From Auanema rhodensis (lineage: Eukaryota > Nematoda > Chromadorea > Rhabditida > Rhabditidae), in the NCBI GenBank assembly GCA_964057225.1, contig OZ059897.1, positions 1-64,000 of the forward strand: a stretch of 64,000 nt of DNA, read 5' to 3'. A model generated the notes under the pieces. That model made no database searches and was not told the origin of the DNA. It saw nothing but the letters and a program-made list of their open reading frames with translations. This document shows positions 25,601 through 39,700 of this stretch, piece after piece. Within the stretch, counting starts at the first letter, position 1. Each line of letters opens with the position of its first letter. The position numbers were made by a program, and so were the translations under genes.

Positions 25601-26392
25601 TTACCATGCACCAATATCAATAAAAATTTGTTTTTAGACTAATATGGACATGGGGAATCTAATTTTGAAAACCGCATCTCTTTATCTTTCACGTGAAGCG
25701 AGTTACATACCAAGTGCACATCACGTGTACATTTAATTAGCATAAATTAAAGTTCACGTAAATTTCAAAGTCATGGTTACCATGCACCAATATCAATAAA
25801 AATTTGTTTTTAGACTAATATGGACATGGGAAATTTAATTTTGAAAACCGCATCTCTTTATCTTTCACGTGAAGCGAGTTACTGACCAAGTGCACATCAC
25901 GTGTACATTTAATTAGCATAAATTAAAGTTCACGTAAATTTCAAAGTCATGGTTACCATGCACCAATATCAATAAAAATTTGTTTTTAGACTAATATGGA
26001 CATGGGGAATCTAATTTTGAAAACCGCATCTCTTTATCTTTCACGTGAAGCGAGTTACATACCAAGTGCACATCACGTGTACATTTAATTAGCATAAATT
26101 AAAGTTCACGTAAATTTCAAAGTCATGGTTACCATGCACCAATATCAATAAAAATCTGTTTTTAGACTAATATGGACATGGGGAATCTAATTTTGGAAAC
26201 CGCATCTCTTTATCTTTCACGTGAAGCGAGTTACATACCAAGTGCACATCACGTGTACATTTAATTAGCATAAATTGAAGTTCACGTAAATTTCAAAGTC
26301 ATGGTTACCATGAACCAATATCAATAAAAATTTGTTTTTAGACTAATATGGACATGGGGAATCTAATTTTGAAAACCGCATCTCTTTATCTT

Positions 26393-26566
26393 TCACGTGA
26401 AGCGAGTTACATACCAAGTGCACATCACGTGTACATTTAATTAGCATAAATTAAAGTTCACGTAAATTTCAAAGTCATGGTTACCATGAACCAATATCAA
26501 TAAAAATTTGTTTAGACTAATATGGACATGGGGAATCTAATTTTGAAAACCGCATCTCTTTATCTT
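26393..26566 (+). repeat. 174-bp monomer M151
   Basis: T5 to T3 deletion as in M118 and M177; first monomer of the rearranged derivative. Confidence 0.9.
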
Positions 26567-28854
26567 TCACGTGAAGCGAGTTACATACCAAGTGCACATC
26601 ACGTGTACATTTAATTAGCATAAATTAAAGTTCACGTAAATTTCAAAGTCATGGTTACCATGCACCAATATCAATAAAAATTTGTTTTTAGACTAATATG
26701 GACATGGGAAATTTAATTTTGAAAACCGCATCTCTTTATCTTTCACGTGAAGCGAGTTACATACCAAGTGCACATCACGTGTACATTTAATTAGCATAAA
26801 TTAAAGTTCACGTAAATTTCAAAGTCATGGTTACCATGCACCAATATCAATAAAAATTTGTTTTTAGACTAATATGGACATGGGGAATCTAATTTTGAAA
26901 ACCGCATCTCTTTATCTTTCACGTGAAGCTAGTTACATACCAAGGGCACATCACGTGTACATTTAATTAGCATAAATTAAAGTTCACGTAAATTTCAAAG
27001 TCATGGTTACCATGCACCAATATCAATAAAAATTTGTTTTTAGACTAATATGGACATGGGGAATCTAATTTTGAAAACCGCATCTCTTTATCTTTCACGT
27101 GAAGCGAGTTACATACCAAGTGCACATCACGTGTACTTTTAATTAGCATAAATTAAAGTTCACGTAAATTTCAAAGTCATGGTTACCATGAACCAATATC
27201 AATAAAAATTTGTTTTTAGACTAATATGGACATGGGGAATCTAATTTTGAAAACCGCATCTCTTTATCTTTCACGTGAAGCGAGTTACATACCAAGTGCA
27301 CATCACGTGTACTTTTAATAAGCATAAATTAAAGTTCACGTAAATTTCAAAGTCATGGTTACCATGAACCAATATCAATATAAATTTGTTTTTAGACTAA
27401 TATGGACATAGGGAATCTAATTTTGAAAACCGCATCTCTTCATCTTTCACGTGAAGCGAGTTACATACCAAGTGCACATCACGTGTACATTTAATTAGCA
27501 TAAATTGAAGTTCACGTAAATTTCAAAGTCATGGTTACCATGAACCAATATCAATAAAAATTTGTTTTTAGACTAATATGGACATGGGGAATCTAATTTT
27601 GAAAACCGCATCTCTTTATCTTTCACGTGAAGCGAGTTACATACCAAGTGCACATCACGTGTACATTTAATTAGCATAAATTAAAGTTCACGTAAATTTC
27701 AAAGTCATGGTTACCATGAACCAATATCAATAGAAATTTGTTTTTAGACTAATATGGACATGGGGAATCTAATTTTGAAAACCGCATCTCTTTATCTTTC
27801 ACGTGAAGCGAGTTAAATACCAAGTGCACATCACGTGTACATTTAATTAGCATAAATTAAAGTTCACGTAAATTTCAAAGTCATGGTTACCATGAACCAA
27901 TATCAATAAAAATTTGTTTTTAGACTAATATGGACATAGGGAATCTAATTTTGAAAACCGCATCTCTTCATCTTTCACGTGAAGCGAGTTACATACCAAG
28001 TGCACATCACGTGTACATTTAATTAGCATAAATTGAAGTTCACGTAAATTTCAAAGTCATGGTTACCATGAACCAATATCAATAAAAATTTGTTTTTAGA
28101 CTAATATGGACATGGGGAATCTAATTTTGAAAACCGCATCTCTTTATCTTTCACGTGAAGCGAGTTACATACCAAGTGCACATCACGTGTACATTTAATT
28201 AGCATAAATTAAAGTTCACGTAAATTTCAAAGTCATGGTTACCATGCACCAATATCAATAAAAATTTGTTTTTAGACTAATATGGACATGGGGAATCTAA
28301 TTTTGAAAACCGCATCTCTTTATCTTTCACGTGAAGCGAGTTACATACCAAGTGCACATCACGTGTACATTTAATTAGCATAAATTAAAGTTCACGTAAA
28401 TTTCAAAGTCATGGTTACCATGCACCAATATCAATAAAAATTTGTTTTTAGACTAATATGGACATGGGAAATTTAATTTTGAAAACCGCATCTCTTTATC
28501 TTTCACGTGAAGCGAGTTACTGACCAAGTGCACATCACGTGTACATTTAATTAGCATAAATTAAAGTTCACGTAAATTTCAAAGTCATGGTTACCATGCA
28601 CCAATATCAATAAAAATTTGTTTTTAGACTAATATGGACATGGGGAATCTAATTTTGAAAACCGCATCTCTTTATCTTTCACGTGAAGCGAGTTACATAC
28701 CAAGTGCACATCACGTGTACATTTAATTAGCATAAATTAAAGTTCACGTAAATTTCAAAGTCATGGTTACCATGCACCAATATCAATAAAAATCTGTTTT
28801 TAGACTAATATGGACATGGGGAATCTAATTTTGGAAACCGCATCTCTTTATCTT

Positions 28855-29030
28855 TCACGTGAAGCGAGTTACATACCAAGTGCACATCACGTGTACATTT
28901 AATTAGCATAAATTGAAGTTCACGTAAATTTCAAAGTCATGGTTACCATGCACCAATATCAATAAAAATTTGTTTTTAGACTAATATGGACATGGGGAAT
29001 CTAATTTTGAAAACCGCATCTCTTTATCTT
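28855..29030 (+). repeat. Hybrid monomer M165 (exchange junction)
   Basis: G61 occurs with C97, a combination otherwise seen only in M211 and M338. The left side matches M150 and the right side plus the following monomer (TTACACACC) match M139-M140. The most direct explanation is unequal exchange within the 36 bases between positions 61 and 97. Confidence 0.75.
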
Positions 29031-30966
29031 TCACGTGAAGCGAGTTACACACCAAGTGCACATCACGTGTACATTTAATTAGCATAAATTAAAGTACACG
29101 TAAATTTCAAAGTCATGGTTACCATGAACCAATATCAATAAAAATTTGTTTTTAGACTAATATGGACATGGGGAATCTAATTTTGAAAACCGCATCTCTT
29201 TATCTTTCACGTGAAGCGAGTTACATACCAAGTGCACATCACGTGCACATTTAATTAGCATAAATTAAAGTTCACGTAAATTTCAAAGTCATGGTTACCA
29301 TGAACCAATATCAATAAAAATTTGTTTTTAGACTAATATGGACATGGGGAATCTAATTTTGAAAACCGCATCTCTTTATCTTTCACGTGAAGCGAGTTAC
29401 ATACCAAGTGCACATCACGTGTACATTTAATTAGCATAAATTGAAGTTCACGTAAATTTCAAAGTCATGGTTACCATGAACCAATATCAATAAAAATTTG
29501 TTTTTAGACTAATATGGACATGGAGAATCTAATTTTGAAAACCGCATCTCTTTATCTTTCACGTGAAGCGAGTTACATACCAAGTGCACATCACGTGTAC
29601 ATTTAATTAGCATAAATTGAAGTTCACGTAAATTTCAAAGTCATGGTTACCATGAACCAATATCAATAGAAATTTGTTTTTAGACTAATATGGACATGGG
29701 GAATCTAATTTTGAAAACCGCATCTCTTTATCTTTCACGTGAAGCGAGTTAAATACCAAGTGCACATCACGTGTACATTTAATTAGCATAAATTAAAGTT
29801 CACGTAAATTTCAAAGTCATGGTTACCATGAACCAATATCAATAAAAATTTGTTTTTAGACTAATATGGACATAGGGAATCTAATTTTGAAAACCGCATC
29901 TCTTCATCTTTCACGTGAAGCGAGTTACATACCAAGTGCACATCACGTGTACATTTAATTAGCATAAATTGAAGTTCACGTAAATTTCAAAGTCATGGTT
30001 ACCATGAACCAATATCAATAAAAATTTGTTTTTAGACTAATATGGACATGGGGAATCTAATTTTGAAAACCGCATCTCTTTATCTTTCACGTGAAGCGAG
30101 TTACATACCAAGTGCACATCACGTGTACATTTAATTAGCATAAATTAAAGTTCACGTAAATTTCAAAGTCATGGTTACCATGCACCAATATCAATAAAAA
30201 TTTGTTTTTAGACTAATATGGACATGGGGAATCTAATTTTGAAAACCGCATCTCTTTATCTTTCACGTGAAGCGAGTTACATACCAAGTGCACATCACGT
30301 GTACATTTAATTAGCATAAATTAAAGTTCACGTAAATTTCAAAGTCATGGTTACCATGCACCAATATCAATAAAAATTTGTTTTTAGACTAATATGGACA
30401 TGGGAAATTTAATTTTGAAAACCGCATCTCTTTATCTTTCACGTGAAGCGAGTTACTGACCAAGTGCACATCACGTGTACATTTAATTAGCATAAATTAA
30501 AGTTCACGTAAATTTCAAAGTCATGGTTACCATGCACCAATATCAATAAAAATTTGTTTTTAGACTAATATGGACATGGGGAATCTAATTTTGAAAACCG
30601 CATCTCTTTATCTTTCACGTGAAGCGAGTTACATACCAAGTGCACATCACGTGTACATTTAATTAGCATAAATTAAAGTTCACGTAAATTTCAAAGTCAT
30701 GGTTACCATGCACCAATATCAATAAAAATCTGTTTTTAGACTAATATGGACATGGGGAATCTAATTTTGGAAACCGCATCTCTTTATCTTTCACGTGAAG
30801 CGAGTTACATACCAAGTGCACATCACGTGTACATTTAATTAGCATAAATTGAAGTTCACGTAAATTTCAAAGTCATGGTTACCATGAACCAATATCAATA
30901 AAAATTTGTTTTTAGACTAATATGGACATGGGGAATCTAATTTTGAAAACCGCATCTCTTTATCTT

Positions 30967-31140
30967 TCACGTGAAGCGAGTTACATACCAAGTGCACATC
31001 ACGTGTACATTTAATTAGCATAAATTAAAGTTCACGTAAATTTCAAAGTCATGGTTACCATGAACCAATATCAATAAAAATTTGTTTAGACTAATATGGA
31101 CATGGGGAATCTAATTTTGAAAACCGCATCTCTTTATCTT
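30967..31140 (+). repeat. 174-bp monomer M177
   Basis: T5 to T3 deletion; opens copy 2 of the 33-monomer unit. Confidence 0.9.
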
Positions 31141-32372
31141 TCACGTGAAGCGAGTTACATACCAAGTGCACATCACGTGTACATTTAATTAGCATAAATT
31201 AAAGTTCACGTAAATTTCAAAGTCATGGTTACCATGCACCAATATCAATAAAAATTTGTTTTTAGACTAATATGGACATGGGAAATTTAATTTTGAAAAC
31301 CGCATCTCTTTATCTTTCACGTGAAGCGAGTTACATACCAAGTGCACATCACGTGTACATTTAATTAGCATAAATTAAAGTTCACGTAAATTTCAAAGTC
31401 ATGGTTACCATGCACCAATATCAATAAAAATTTGTTTTTAGACTAATATGGACATGGGGAATCTAATTTTGAAAACCGCATCTCTTTATCTTTCACGTGA
31501 AGCTAGTTACATACCAAGGGCACATCACGTGTACATTTAATTAGCATAAATTAAAGTTCACGTAAATTTCAAAGTCATGGTTACCATGCACCAATATCAA
31601 TAAAAATTTGTTTTTAGACTAATATGGACATGGGGAATCTAATTTTGAAAACCGCATCTCTTTATCTTTCACGTGAAGCGAGTTACATACCAAGTGCACA
31701 TCACGTGTACTTTTAATTAGCATAAATTAAAGTTCACGTAAATTTCAAAGTCATGGTTACCATGAACCAATATCAATAAAAATTTGTTTTTAGACTAATA
31801 TGGACATGGGGAATCTAATTTTGAAAACCGCATCTCTTTATCTTTCACGTGAAGCGAGTTACATACCAAGTGCACATCACGTGTACTTTTAATAAGCATA
31901 AATTAAAGTTCACGTAAATTTCAAAGTCATGGTTACCATGAACCAATATCAATATAAATTTGTTTTTAGACTAATATGGACATAGGGAATCTAATTTTGA
32001 AAACCGCATCTCTTCATCTTTCACGTGAAGCGAGTTACATACCAAGTGCACATCACGTGTACATTTAATTAGCATAAATTGAAGTTCACGTAAATTTCAA
32101 AGTCATGGTTACCATGAACCAATATCAATAAAAATTTGTTTTTAGACTAATATGGACATGGGGAATCTAATTTTGAAAACCGCATCTCTTTATCTTTCAC
32201 GTGAAGCGAGTTACATACCAAGTGCACATCACGTGTACATTTAATTAGCATAAATTGAAGTTCACGTAAATTTCAAAGTCATGGTTACCATGAACCAATA
32301 TCAATAAAAATTTGTTTTTAGACTAATATGGACATGGGGAATCTAATTTTGAAAACCGCATCTCTTTATCTT

Positions 32373-32547
32373 TCACGTGAAGCGAGTTACATACCAAGTG
32401 CACATCACGTGTACAGTTAATTAGCATAAATTAAAGTTCACGTAAATTTCAAAGTCATGGTTACCATGAACCAATATCATTAAAAGTTGTTTTTAGACTA
32501 ATATGGACATGGGGAATCTAATTTTGAAAACCGCATCTCTTTATCTT
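32373..32547 (+). repeat. 175-bp monomer M185
   Basis: Counterpart of M126, with ACAGTTA and ATTAAAAGTTG. Confidence 0.85.
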
Positions 32548-32899
32548 TCACGTGAAGCGAGTTACATACCGAGTGCACATCACGTGTACATTTAATTAGC
32601 ATAAATTAAAGTTCACGTAAATTTCAAAGTCATGGTTACCATGCACCAATATCAATAAAAATTTGTTTTTAGACTAATATGGACATGGGGAATCTAATTT
32701 TGAAAACCGCATCTCTTTATCTTTCACGTGAAGCGAGTTACATACCAAGTGCACATCACGTGTACATTTAATTAGCATAAATTAAAGTTCACGTAAATTT
32801 CAAAGTCATGGTTACCATGCACCAATATCAATAAAAATTTGTTTTTAGACTAATATGGACATGGGGAATCTAATTTTGAAAACCGCATCTCTTTATCTT

Positions 32900-33074
32900 T
32901 CACGTGAAGCGAGTTACATACCAAGTGCACATCACGTGTACATTTAATTAGCATAAATTAAAGTTCACGTAAATTTCAAAGTCATGGCTACCATGCACCA
33001 ATATCATTAAAAGTTGTTTTTAGACTAATATAGACATGGGGAATCTAATTTTGAAAACCGCATCTCTTTATCTT
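32900..33074 (+). repeat. 175-bp monomer M188
   Basis: Counterpart of M67 and M129, with GGCTACC, ATTAAAAGTTG and ATAGAC. Confidence 0.85.
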
Positions 33075-36000
33075 TCACGTGAAGCGAGTTACATACCAAG
33101 TGCACATCACGTGTACATTTAATTAGCATAAATTAAAGTTCACGTAAATTTCAAAGTCATGGTTACCATGAACCAATATCAATAAAAATTTGTTTTTAGA
33201 CTAATATGGACATAGGGAATCTAATTTTGAAAACCGCATCTCTTCATCTTTCACGTGAAGCGAGTTACATACCAAGTGCACATCACGTGTACATTTAATT
33301 AGCATAAATTGAAGTTCACGTAAATTTCAAAGTCATGGTTACCATGAACCAATATCAATAAAAATTTGTTTTTAGACTAATATGGACATGGGGAATCTAA
33401 TTTTGAAAACCGCATCTCTTTATCTTTCACGTGAAGCGAGTTACATACCAAGTGCACATCACGTGTACATTTAATTAGCATAAATTAAAGTTCACGTAAA
33501 TTTCAAAGTCATGGTTACCATGCACCAATATCAATAAAAATTTGTTTTTAGACTAATATGGACATGGGGAATCTAATTTTGAAAACCGCATCTCTTTATC
33601 TTTCACGTGAAGCGAGTTACATACCAAGTGCACATCACGTGTACATTTAATTAGCATAAATTAAAGTTCACGTAAATTTCAAAGTCATGGTTACCATGCA
33701 CCAATATCAATAAAAATTTGTTTTTAGACTAATATGGACATGGGGAATCTAATTTTGAAAACCGCATCTCTTTATCTTTCACGTGAAGCGAGTTACATAC
33801 CAAGTGCACATCACGTGTACATTTAATTAGCATAAATTAAAGTTCACGTAAATTTCAAAGTCATGGTTACCATGCACCAATATCAATAAAAATTTGTTTT
33901 TAGACTAATATGGACATGGGGAATCTAATTTTGAAAACCGCATCTCTTTATCTTTCACGTGAAGCGAGTTACATACCAAGTGCACATCACGTGTATATTT
34001 AATTAGCATAAATTAAAGTTCACGTAAATTTCAAAGTCATGGTTACCATGAACCAATATCAATAAAAATTTGTTTTTAGACTAATATGGACATAGGGAAT
34101 CTAATTTTGAAAACCGGATCTCTTCATCTTTCACGTGAAGCGAGTTACATACCAAGTGCACATCACGTGTACATTTAATTAGCATAAATTGAAGTTCACG
34201 TAAATTTCAAAGTCATGGTTACCATGAACCAATATCAATAAAAATTTGTTTTTAGACTAATATGGACATGGGGAATCTAATTTTGAAAACCGCATCTCTT
34301 TATCTTTCACGTGAAGCGAGTTACATACCAAGTGCACATCACGTGTACATTTAATTAGCATAAATTAAAGTTCACGTAAATTTCAAAGTCATGGTTACCA
34401 TGCACCAATATCAATAAAAATTTGTTTTTAGACTAATATGGACATGGGGAATCTAATTTTGAAAACCGCATCTCTTTATCTTTCACGTGAAGCGAGTTAC
34501 ATACCAAGTGCACATCACGTGTACATTTAATTAGCATAAATTAAAGTTCACGTAAATTTCAAAGTCATGGTTACCATGCACCAATATCAATAAAAATTTG
34601 TTTTTAGACTAATATGGACATGGGGAATCTAATTTTGAAAACCGCATCTCTTTATCTTTCACGTGAAGCGAGTTACATACCAAGGGCACATCACGTGTAC
34701 ATTTAATTAGCATAAATTAAAGTTCACGTAAATTTCAAAGTCATGGTTACCATGCACCAATATCAATAAAAATTTGTTTTTAGACTAATATGGACATGGG
34801 GAATCTAATTTTGAAAACCGCATCTCTTTATCTTTCACGTGAAGCGAGTTACACACCAAGTGCACATCACGTGTACATTTAATTAGCATAAATTAAAGTA
34901 CACGTAAATTTCAAAGTCATGGTTACCATGAACCAATATCAATAAAAATTTGTTTTTAGACTAATATGGACATGGGGAATCTAATTTTGAAAACCGCATC
35001 TCTTTATCTTTCACGTGAAGCGAGTTACATACCAAGTGCACATCACGTGCACATTTAATTAGCATAAATTAAAGTTCACGTAAATTTCAAAGTCATGGTT
35101 ACCATGAACCAATATCAATAAAAATTTGTTTTTAGACTAATATGGACATGGGGAATCTAATTTTGAAAACCGCATCTCTTTATCTTTCACGTGAAGCGAG
35201 TTACATACCAAGTGCACATCACGTGTACATTTAATTAGCATAAATTGAAGTTCACGTAAATTTCAAAGTCATGGTTACCATGAACCAATATCAATAAAAA
35301 TTTGTTTTTAGACTAATATGGACATGGAGAATCTAATTTTGAAAACCGCATCTCTTTATCTTTCACGTGAAGCGAGTTACATACCAAGTGCACATCACGT
35401 GTACATTTAATTAGCATAAATTGAAGTTCACGTAAATTTCAAAGTCATGGTTACCATGAACCAATATCAATAGAAATTTGTTTTTAGACTAATATGGACA
35501 TGGGGAATCTAATTTTGAAAACCGCATCTCTTTATCTTTCACGTGAAGCGAGTTAAATACCAAGTGCACATCACGTGTACATTTAATTAGCATAAATTAA
35601 AGTTCACGTAAATTTCAAAGTCATGGTTACCATGAACCAATATCAATAAAAATTTGTTTTTAGACTAATATGGACATAGGGAATCTAATTTTGAAAACCG
35701 CATCTCTTCATCTTTCACGTGAAGCGAGTTACATACCAAGTGCACATCACGTGTACATTTAATTAGCATAAATTGAAGTTCACGTAAATTTCAAAGTCAT
35801 GGTTACCATGAACCAATATCAATAAAAATTTGTTTTTAGACTAATATGGACATGGGGAATCTAATTTTGAAAACCGCATCTCTTTATCTTTCACGTGAAG
35901 CGAGTTACATACCAAGTGCACATCACGTGTACATTTAATTAGCATAAATTAAAGTTCACGTAAATTTCAAAGTCATGGTTACCATGCACCAATATCAATA

Positions 36001-36770
36001 AAAATTTGTTTTTAGACTAATATGGACATGGGGAATCTAATTTTGAAAACCGCATCTCTTTATCTTTCACGTGAAGCGAGTTACATACCAAGTGCACATC
36101 ACGTGTACATTTAATTAGCATAAATTAAAGTTCACGTAAATTTCAAAGTCATGGTTACCATGCACCAATATCAATAAAAATTTGTTTTTAGACTAATATG
36201 GACATGGGAAATTTAATTTTGAAAACCGCATCTCTTTATCTTTCACGTGAAGCGAGTTACTGACCAAGTGCACATCACGTGTACATTTAATTAGCATAAA
36301 TTAAAGTTCACGTAAATTTCAAAGTCATGGTTACCATGCACCAATATCAATAAAAATTTGTTTTTAGACTAATATGGACATGGGGAATCTAATTTTGAAA
36401 ACCGCATCTCTTTATCTTTCACGTGAAGCGAGTTACATACCAAGTGCACATCACGTGTACATTTAATTAGCATAAATTAAAGTTCACGTAAATTTCAAAG
36501 TCATGGTTACCATGCACCAATATCAATAAAAATCTGTTTTTAGACTAATATGGACATGGGGAATCTAATTTTGGAAACCGCATCTCTTTATCTTTCACGT
36601 GAAGCGAGTTACATACCAAGTGCACATCACGTGTACATTTAATTAGCATAAATTGAAGTTCACGTAAATTTCAAAGTCATGGTTACCATGAACCAATATC
36701 AATAAAAATTTGTTTTTAGACTAATATGGACATGGGGAATCTAATTTTGAAAACCGCATCTCTTTATCTT

Positions 36771-39700
36771 TCACGTGAAGCGAGTTACATACCAAGTGCA
36801 CATCACGTGTACATTTAATTAGCATAAATTAAAGTTCACGTAAATTTCAAAGTCATGGTTACCATGAACCAATATCAATAAAAATTTGTTTTTAGACTAA
36901 TATGGACATGGGGAATCTAATTTTGAAAACCGCATCTCTTTATCTTTCACGTGAAGCGAGTTACATACCAAGTGCACATCACGTGTACATTTAATTAGCA
37001 TAAATTGAAGTTCACGTAAATTTCAAAGTCATGGTTACCATGCACCAATATCAATAAAAATTTGTTTTTAGACTAATATGGACAAGGGAAATTTAATTTT
37101 GAAAACCGCATCTCTTTATCTTTCACGTGAAGCGAGTTACATACCAAGTGCACATCACGTGTACATTTAATTAGCATAAATTAAAGTTCACGTAAATTTC
37201 AAAGTCATGGTTACCATGCACCAATATCAATAAAAATTTGTTTTTAGACTAATATGGACATGAGGAATCTAATTTTGAAAACCGCATCTCTTTATCTTTC
37301 ACGTGAAGCGAGTTACATACCAAGTGCACATCACGTGTACATTTAATTAGCATAAATTAAAGTTCACGTAAATTTCAAAGTCATGGTTACCATGCACCAA
37401 TATCAATAAAAATTTGTTTGTAGACTAATATGGACATGGGGAATCTAATTTTGAAAACCGCATCTCTTTATCTTTCACGTGAAGCGAGTTACATACCAAG
37501 GGCACATCACGTGTACATTTAATTAGCATAAATTAAAGTTCACGTAAATTTCAAAGTCATGGTTACCATGCACCAATATCAATAAAAATTTGTTTTGAGA
37601 CTAATATGGACATGGGGAATCTAATTTTGAAAACCGCATCTCTTTATCTTTCACGTGAAGCGAGTTACATACCAAGTGCACATCACGTGTACATTTAATT
37701 AGCATAAATTAAAGTTCACGTAAATTTCAAGGTCATGGTTACCATGCACCAATATCAATAAAAATTTGTTTTTAGACTAATATGGACATGGGGAATCTAA
37801 TTTTGGAAACCGCATCTCTTTATCTTTCACATGAAGCGAGTTACATACCAAGTGCACATCACGTGTACATTTAATTAGCATAAATTGAAGTTCACGTAAA
37901 TTTCAAAGTCATGGTTACCATGAACCAATATCAATAAAAATTTGTTTTTAGACTAATATGGACATGGGGAATCTAATTTTGAAAACCGCATCTCTTTATC
38001 TTTCACGTGAAGCGAGTTACATACCAAGTGCACATCACGTGTACATTTAATTAGCATAAATTAAAGTTCACGTAAATTTCAAAGTCATGGTTACCATGAA
38101 CCAATATCAATAAAAATTTGTTTTTAGACTAATATGGACATGGGGAATCTAATTTTGGAAACCGCATCTCTTTATCTTTCACGTGAAGCGAGTTACATAC
38201 CAAGTGCACATCACGTGTACATTTAATTAGCATAAATTAAAGTTCACGTAAATTTCAAAGTCATGGTTACCATGAACCAATATCAATAAAAATCTGTTTT
38301 TAGACTAATATGGACATGGGGAATCTAATTTTGGAAACCGCATCTCTTTATCTTTCACGTGAAGCGAGTTACATACCAAGTGCACATCACGTGTACATTT
38401 AATTAGCATAAATTGAAGTTCACGTAAATTTCAAAGTCATGGTTACCATGAACCAATATCAATAAAAATTTGTTTTTAGACTAATATGGACATGGGGAAT
38501 CTAATTTTGAAAACCGCATCTCTTTATCTTGCACGTGAAGCGAGTTACATACCAAGTGCACATCACGTGTACATTTAATTAGCATAAATTAAAGTTCACG
38601 TAAATTTCAAAGTCATGGTTACCATGCACCAATATCAATAAAAATTTCTTTTTGGACTAATATGGACATGGGGAATCTAATTTTGAAAACCGCATCTCTT
38701 TATCTTTCACGTGAAGCGAGTTACATACCAAGGGCACATCACGTGTACATTTAATTAGCATAAATTAAAGTTCACGTAAATTTCAAAGTCATGGTTACCA
38801 TGCACCAATATCAATAAAAATTTGTTTTTAGACTAATATGGACATGGGGAATCTAATTTTGAAAACCGCATCTCTTTATCTTTCACGTGAAGCGAGTTAC
38901 ATACCAAGTGCACATCACGTGTACATTTAATTAGCATAAATTAAAGTTCACGTAAATTTCAAAGTCATGGTTACCATGAACCAATATCAATAAAAATTTG
39001 TTTTTAGACTAATATGGACATGGGGAATCTAATTTTGAAAACCGCATCTCTTTATCTTTCACGTGAAGCGAGTTACATACCAAGTGCACATCACGTGTAC
39101 ATTTAATTAGCATAAATTAAAGTTCACGTAAATTTCAAAGTCATGGTTACCATGCACCAATATCAATAAAAATTTGTTTTTAGACTAATATGGACATGGG
39201 GAATCTAATTTTGGAAACCGCATCTCTTTATCTTTCACGTGAAGCGAGTTGCATACCAAGTGCACATCACGTGTACATTTAATTAGCATAAATTGAAGTT
39301 CACGTAAATTTCAAAGTCATGGTTACCATGAACCAATATCAATAAAAATTTGTTTTTAGACTAATATGGACATGGGGAATCTAATTTTGGAAACCGCATC
39401 TCTTTATCTTTCACGTGAAGCGAGTTACACACCAAGTGCACATCACGTTAACATTTAATTAGCATAAATTAAAGTTCACGTAAATTTCAAAGTCATGGTT
39501 ACCATGAACCAATATCAATAAAAATTTGTTTTTAGACTAATATGGACATGGGGAATCTAATTTTGAAAACCGCATCTCTTTATCTTTCACGTGAAGCGAG
39601 ATACATACCAAGTGCACATCACGTGTACATTTAATTAGCATAAATTAAAGTTCACGTAAATTTCAAAGTCATGGTTACCATGCACCAATATCAATAAAAA

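Larger units (their letters stand above)
20589..26392 (+). repeat. 33-monomer higher-order repeat, copy 1 (M118-M150, 5,804 bp)
   Basis: It opens with a 174-bp monomer (M118). Successive markers are GGAAATTT, GCTAG with G27, ACTTTTA, ACTTTTAATAAG, two G61, ACAGTTA (175 bp), CCGAGTG, GGCTACC (175 bp), ACATAGGG, G61, three C97, TGTATATTT with CCGGATC, G61, G27, TTACACACC with AGTACACG, CACGTGCAC, GGAGAAT, AATAGAAAT, GTTAAATACC, TTACTGACC and AAAATCTG with TTGGAAACC. The second copy begins 10,378 bp downstream at 30967. Comparing by eye, I noticed only one difference: ACATTGGG in M127 (T at 22309) against ACATGGGG at 32687. Unless it is an assembly effect, this is a very recent segmental duplication. 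Confidence 0.88.
26393..30966 (+). repeat. Rearranged 26-monomer derivative of the 33-monomer unit (M151-M176, 4,574 bp)
   Basis: M151-M157 match M118-M124. The order then jumps to M158-M164, matching M143-M149. M165 is a hybrid, and M166-M176 go back to match M140-M150. Relative to a full unit, this copy has lost the segment equivalent to M125-M142 at the first jump and duplicated the M140-M149 segment. M158 resembles M143 but has A61 instead of G61. M165 combines a G61 left half (M150 type) with a C97 right half (M139 type), placing that junction between about 28915 and 28951. The copy lies directly between the two full units. Confidence 0.85.
30967..36770 (+). repeat. 33-monomer higher-order repeat, copy 2 (M177-M209, 5,804 bp)
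   Basis: Marker-for-marker copy of 20589-26392, including the 174-bp opener, the two 175-bp monomers, TGTATATTT with CCGGATC in M194, and CACGTGCAC in M200. Equal length (5,804 bp) confirms that all indels are shared. After M209 the order departs from that seen after copy 1: M210 is a standard monomer in place of the 174-bp opener, marking the right boundary of the duplicated domain at about 36771. Confidence 0.88.

Noticed and set aside
20589-36770. The duplicated 33-monomer unit as a pure assembly error
   Set aside because: The two copies are separated by a rearranged derivative, have different right flanks and differ by at least one base, which argues for a real duplication, though raw reads are needed to exclude an error.
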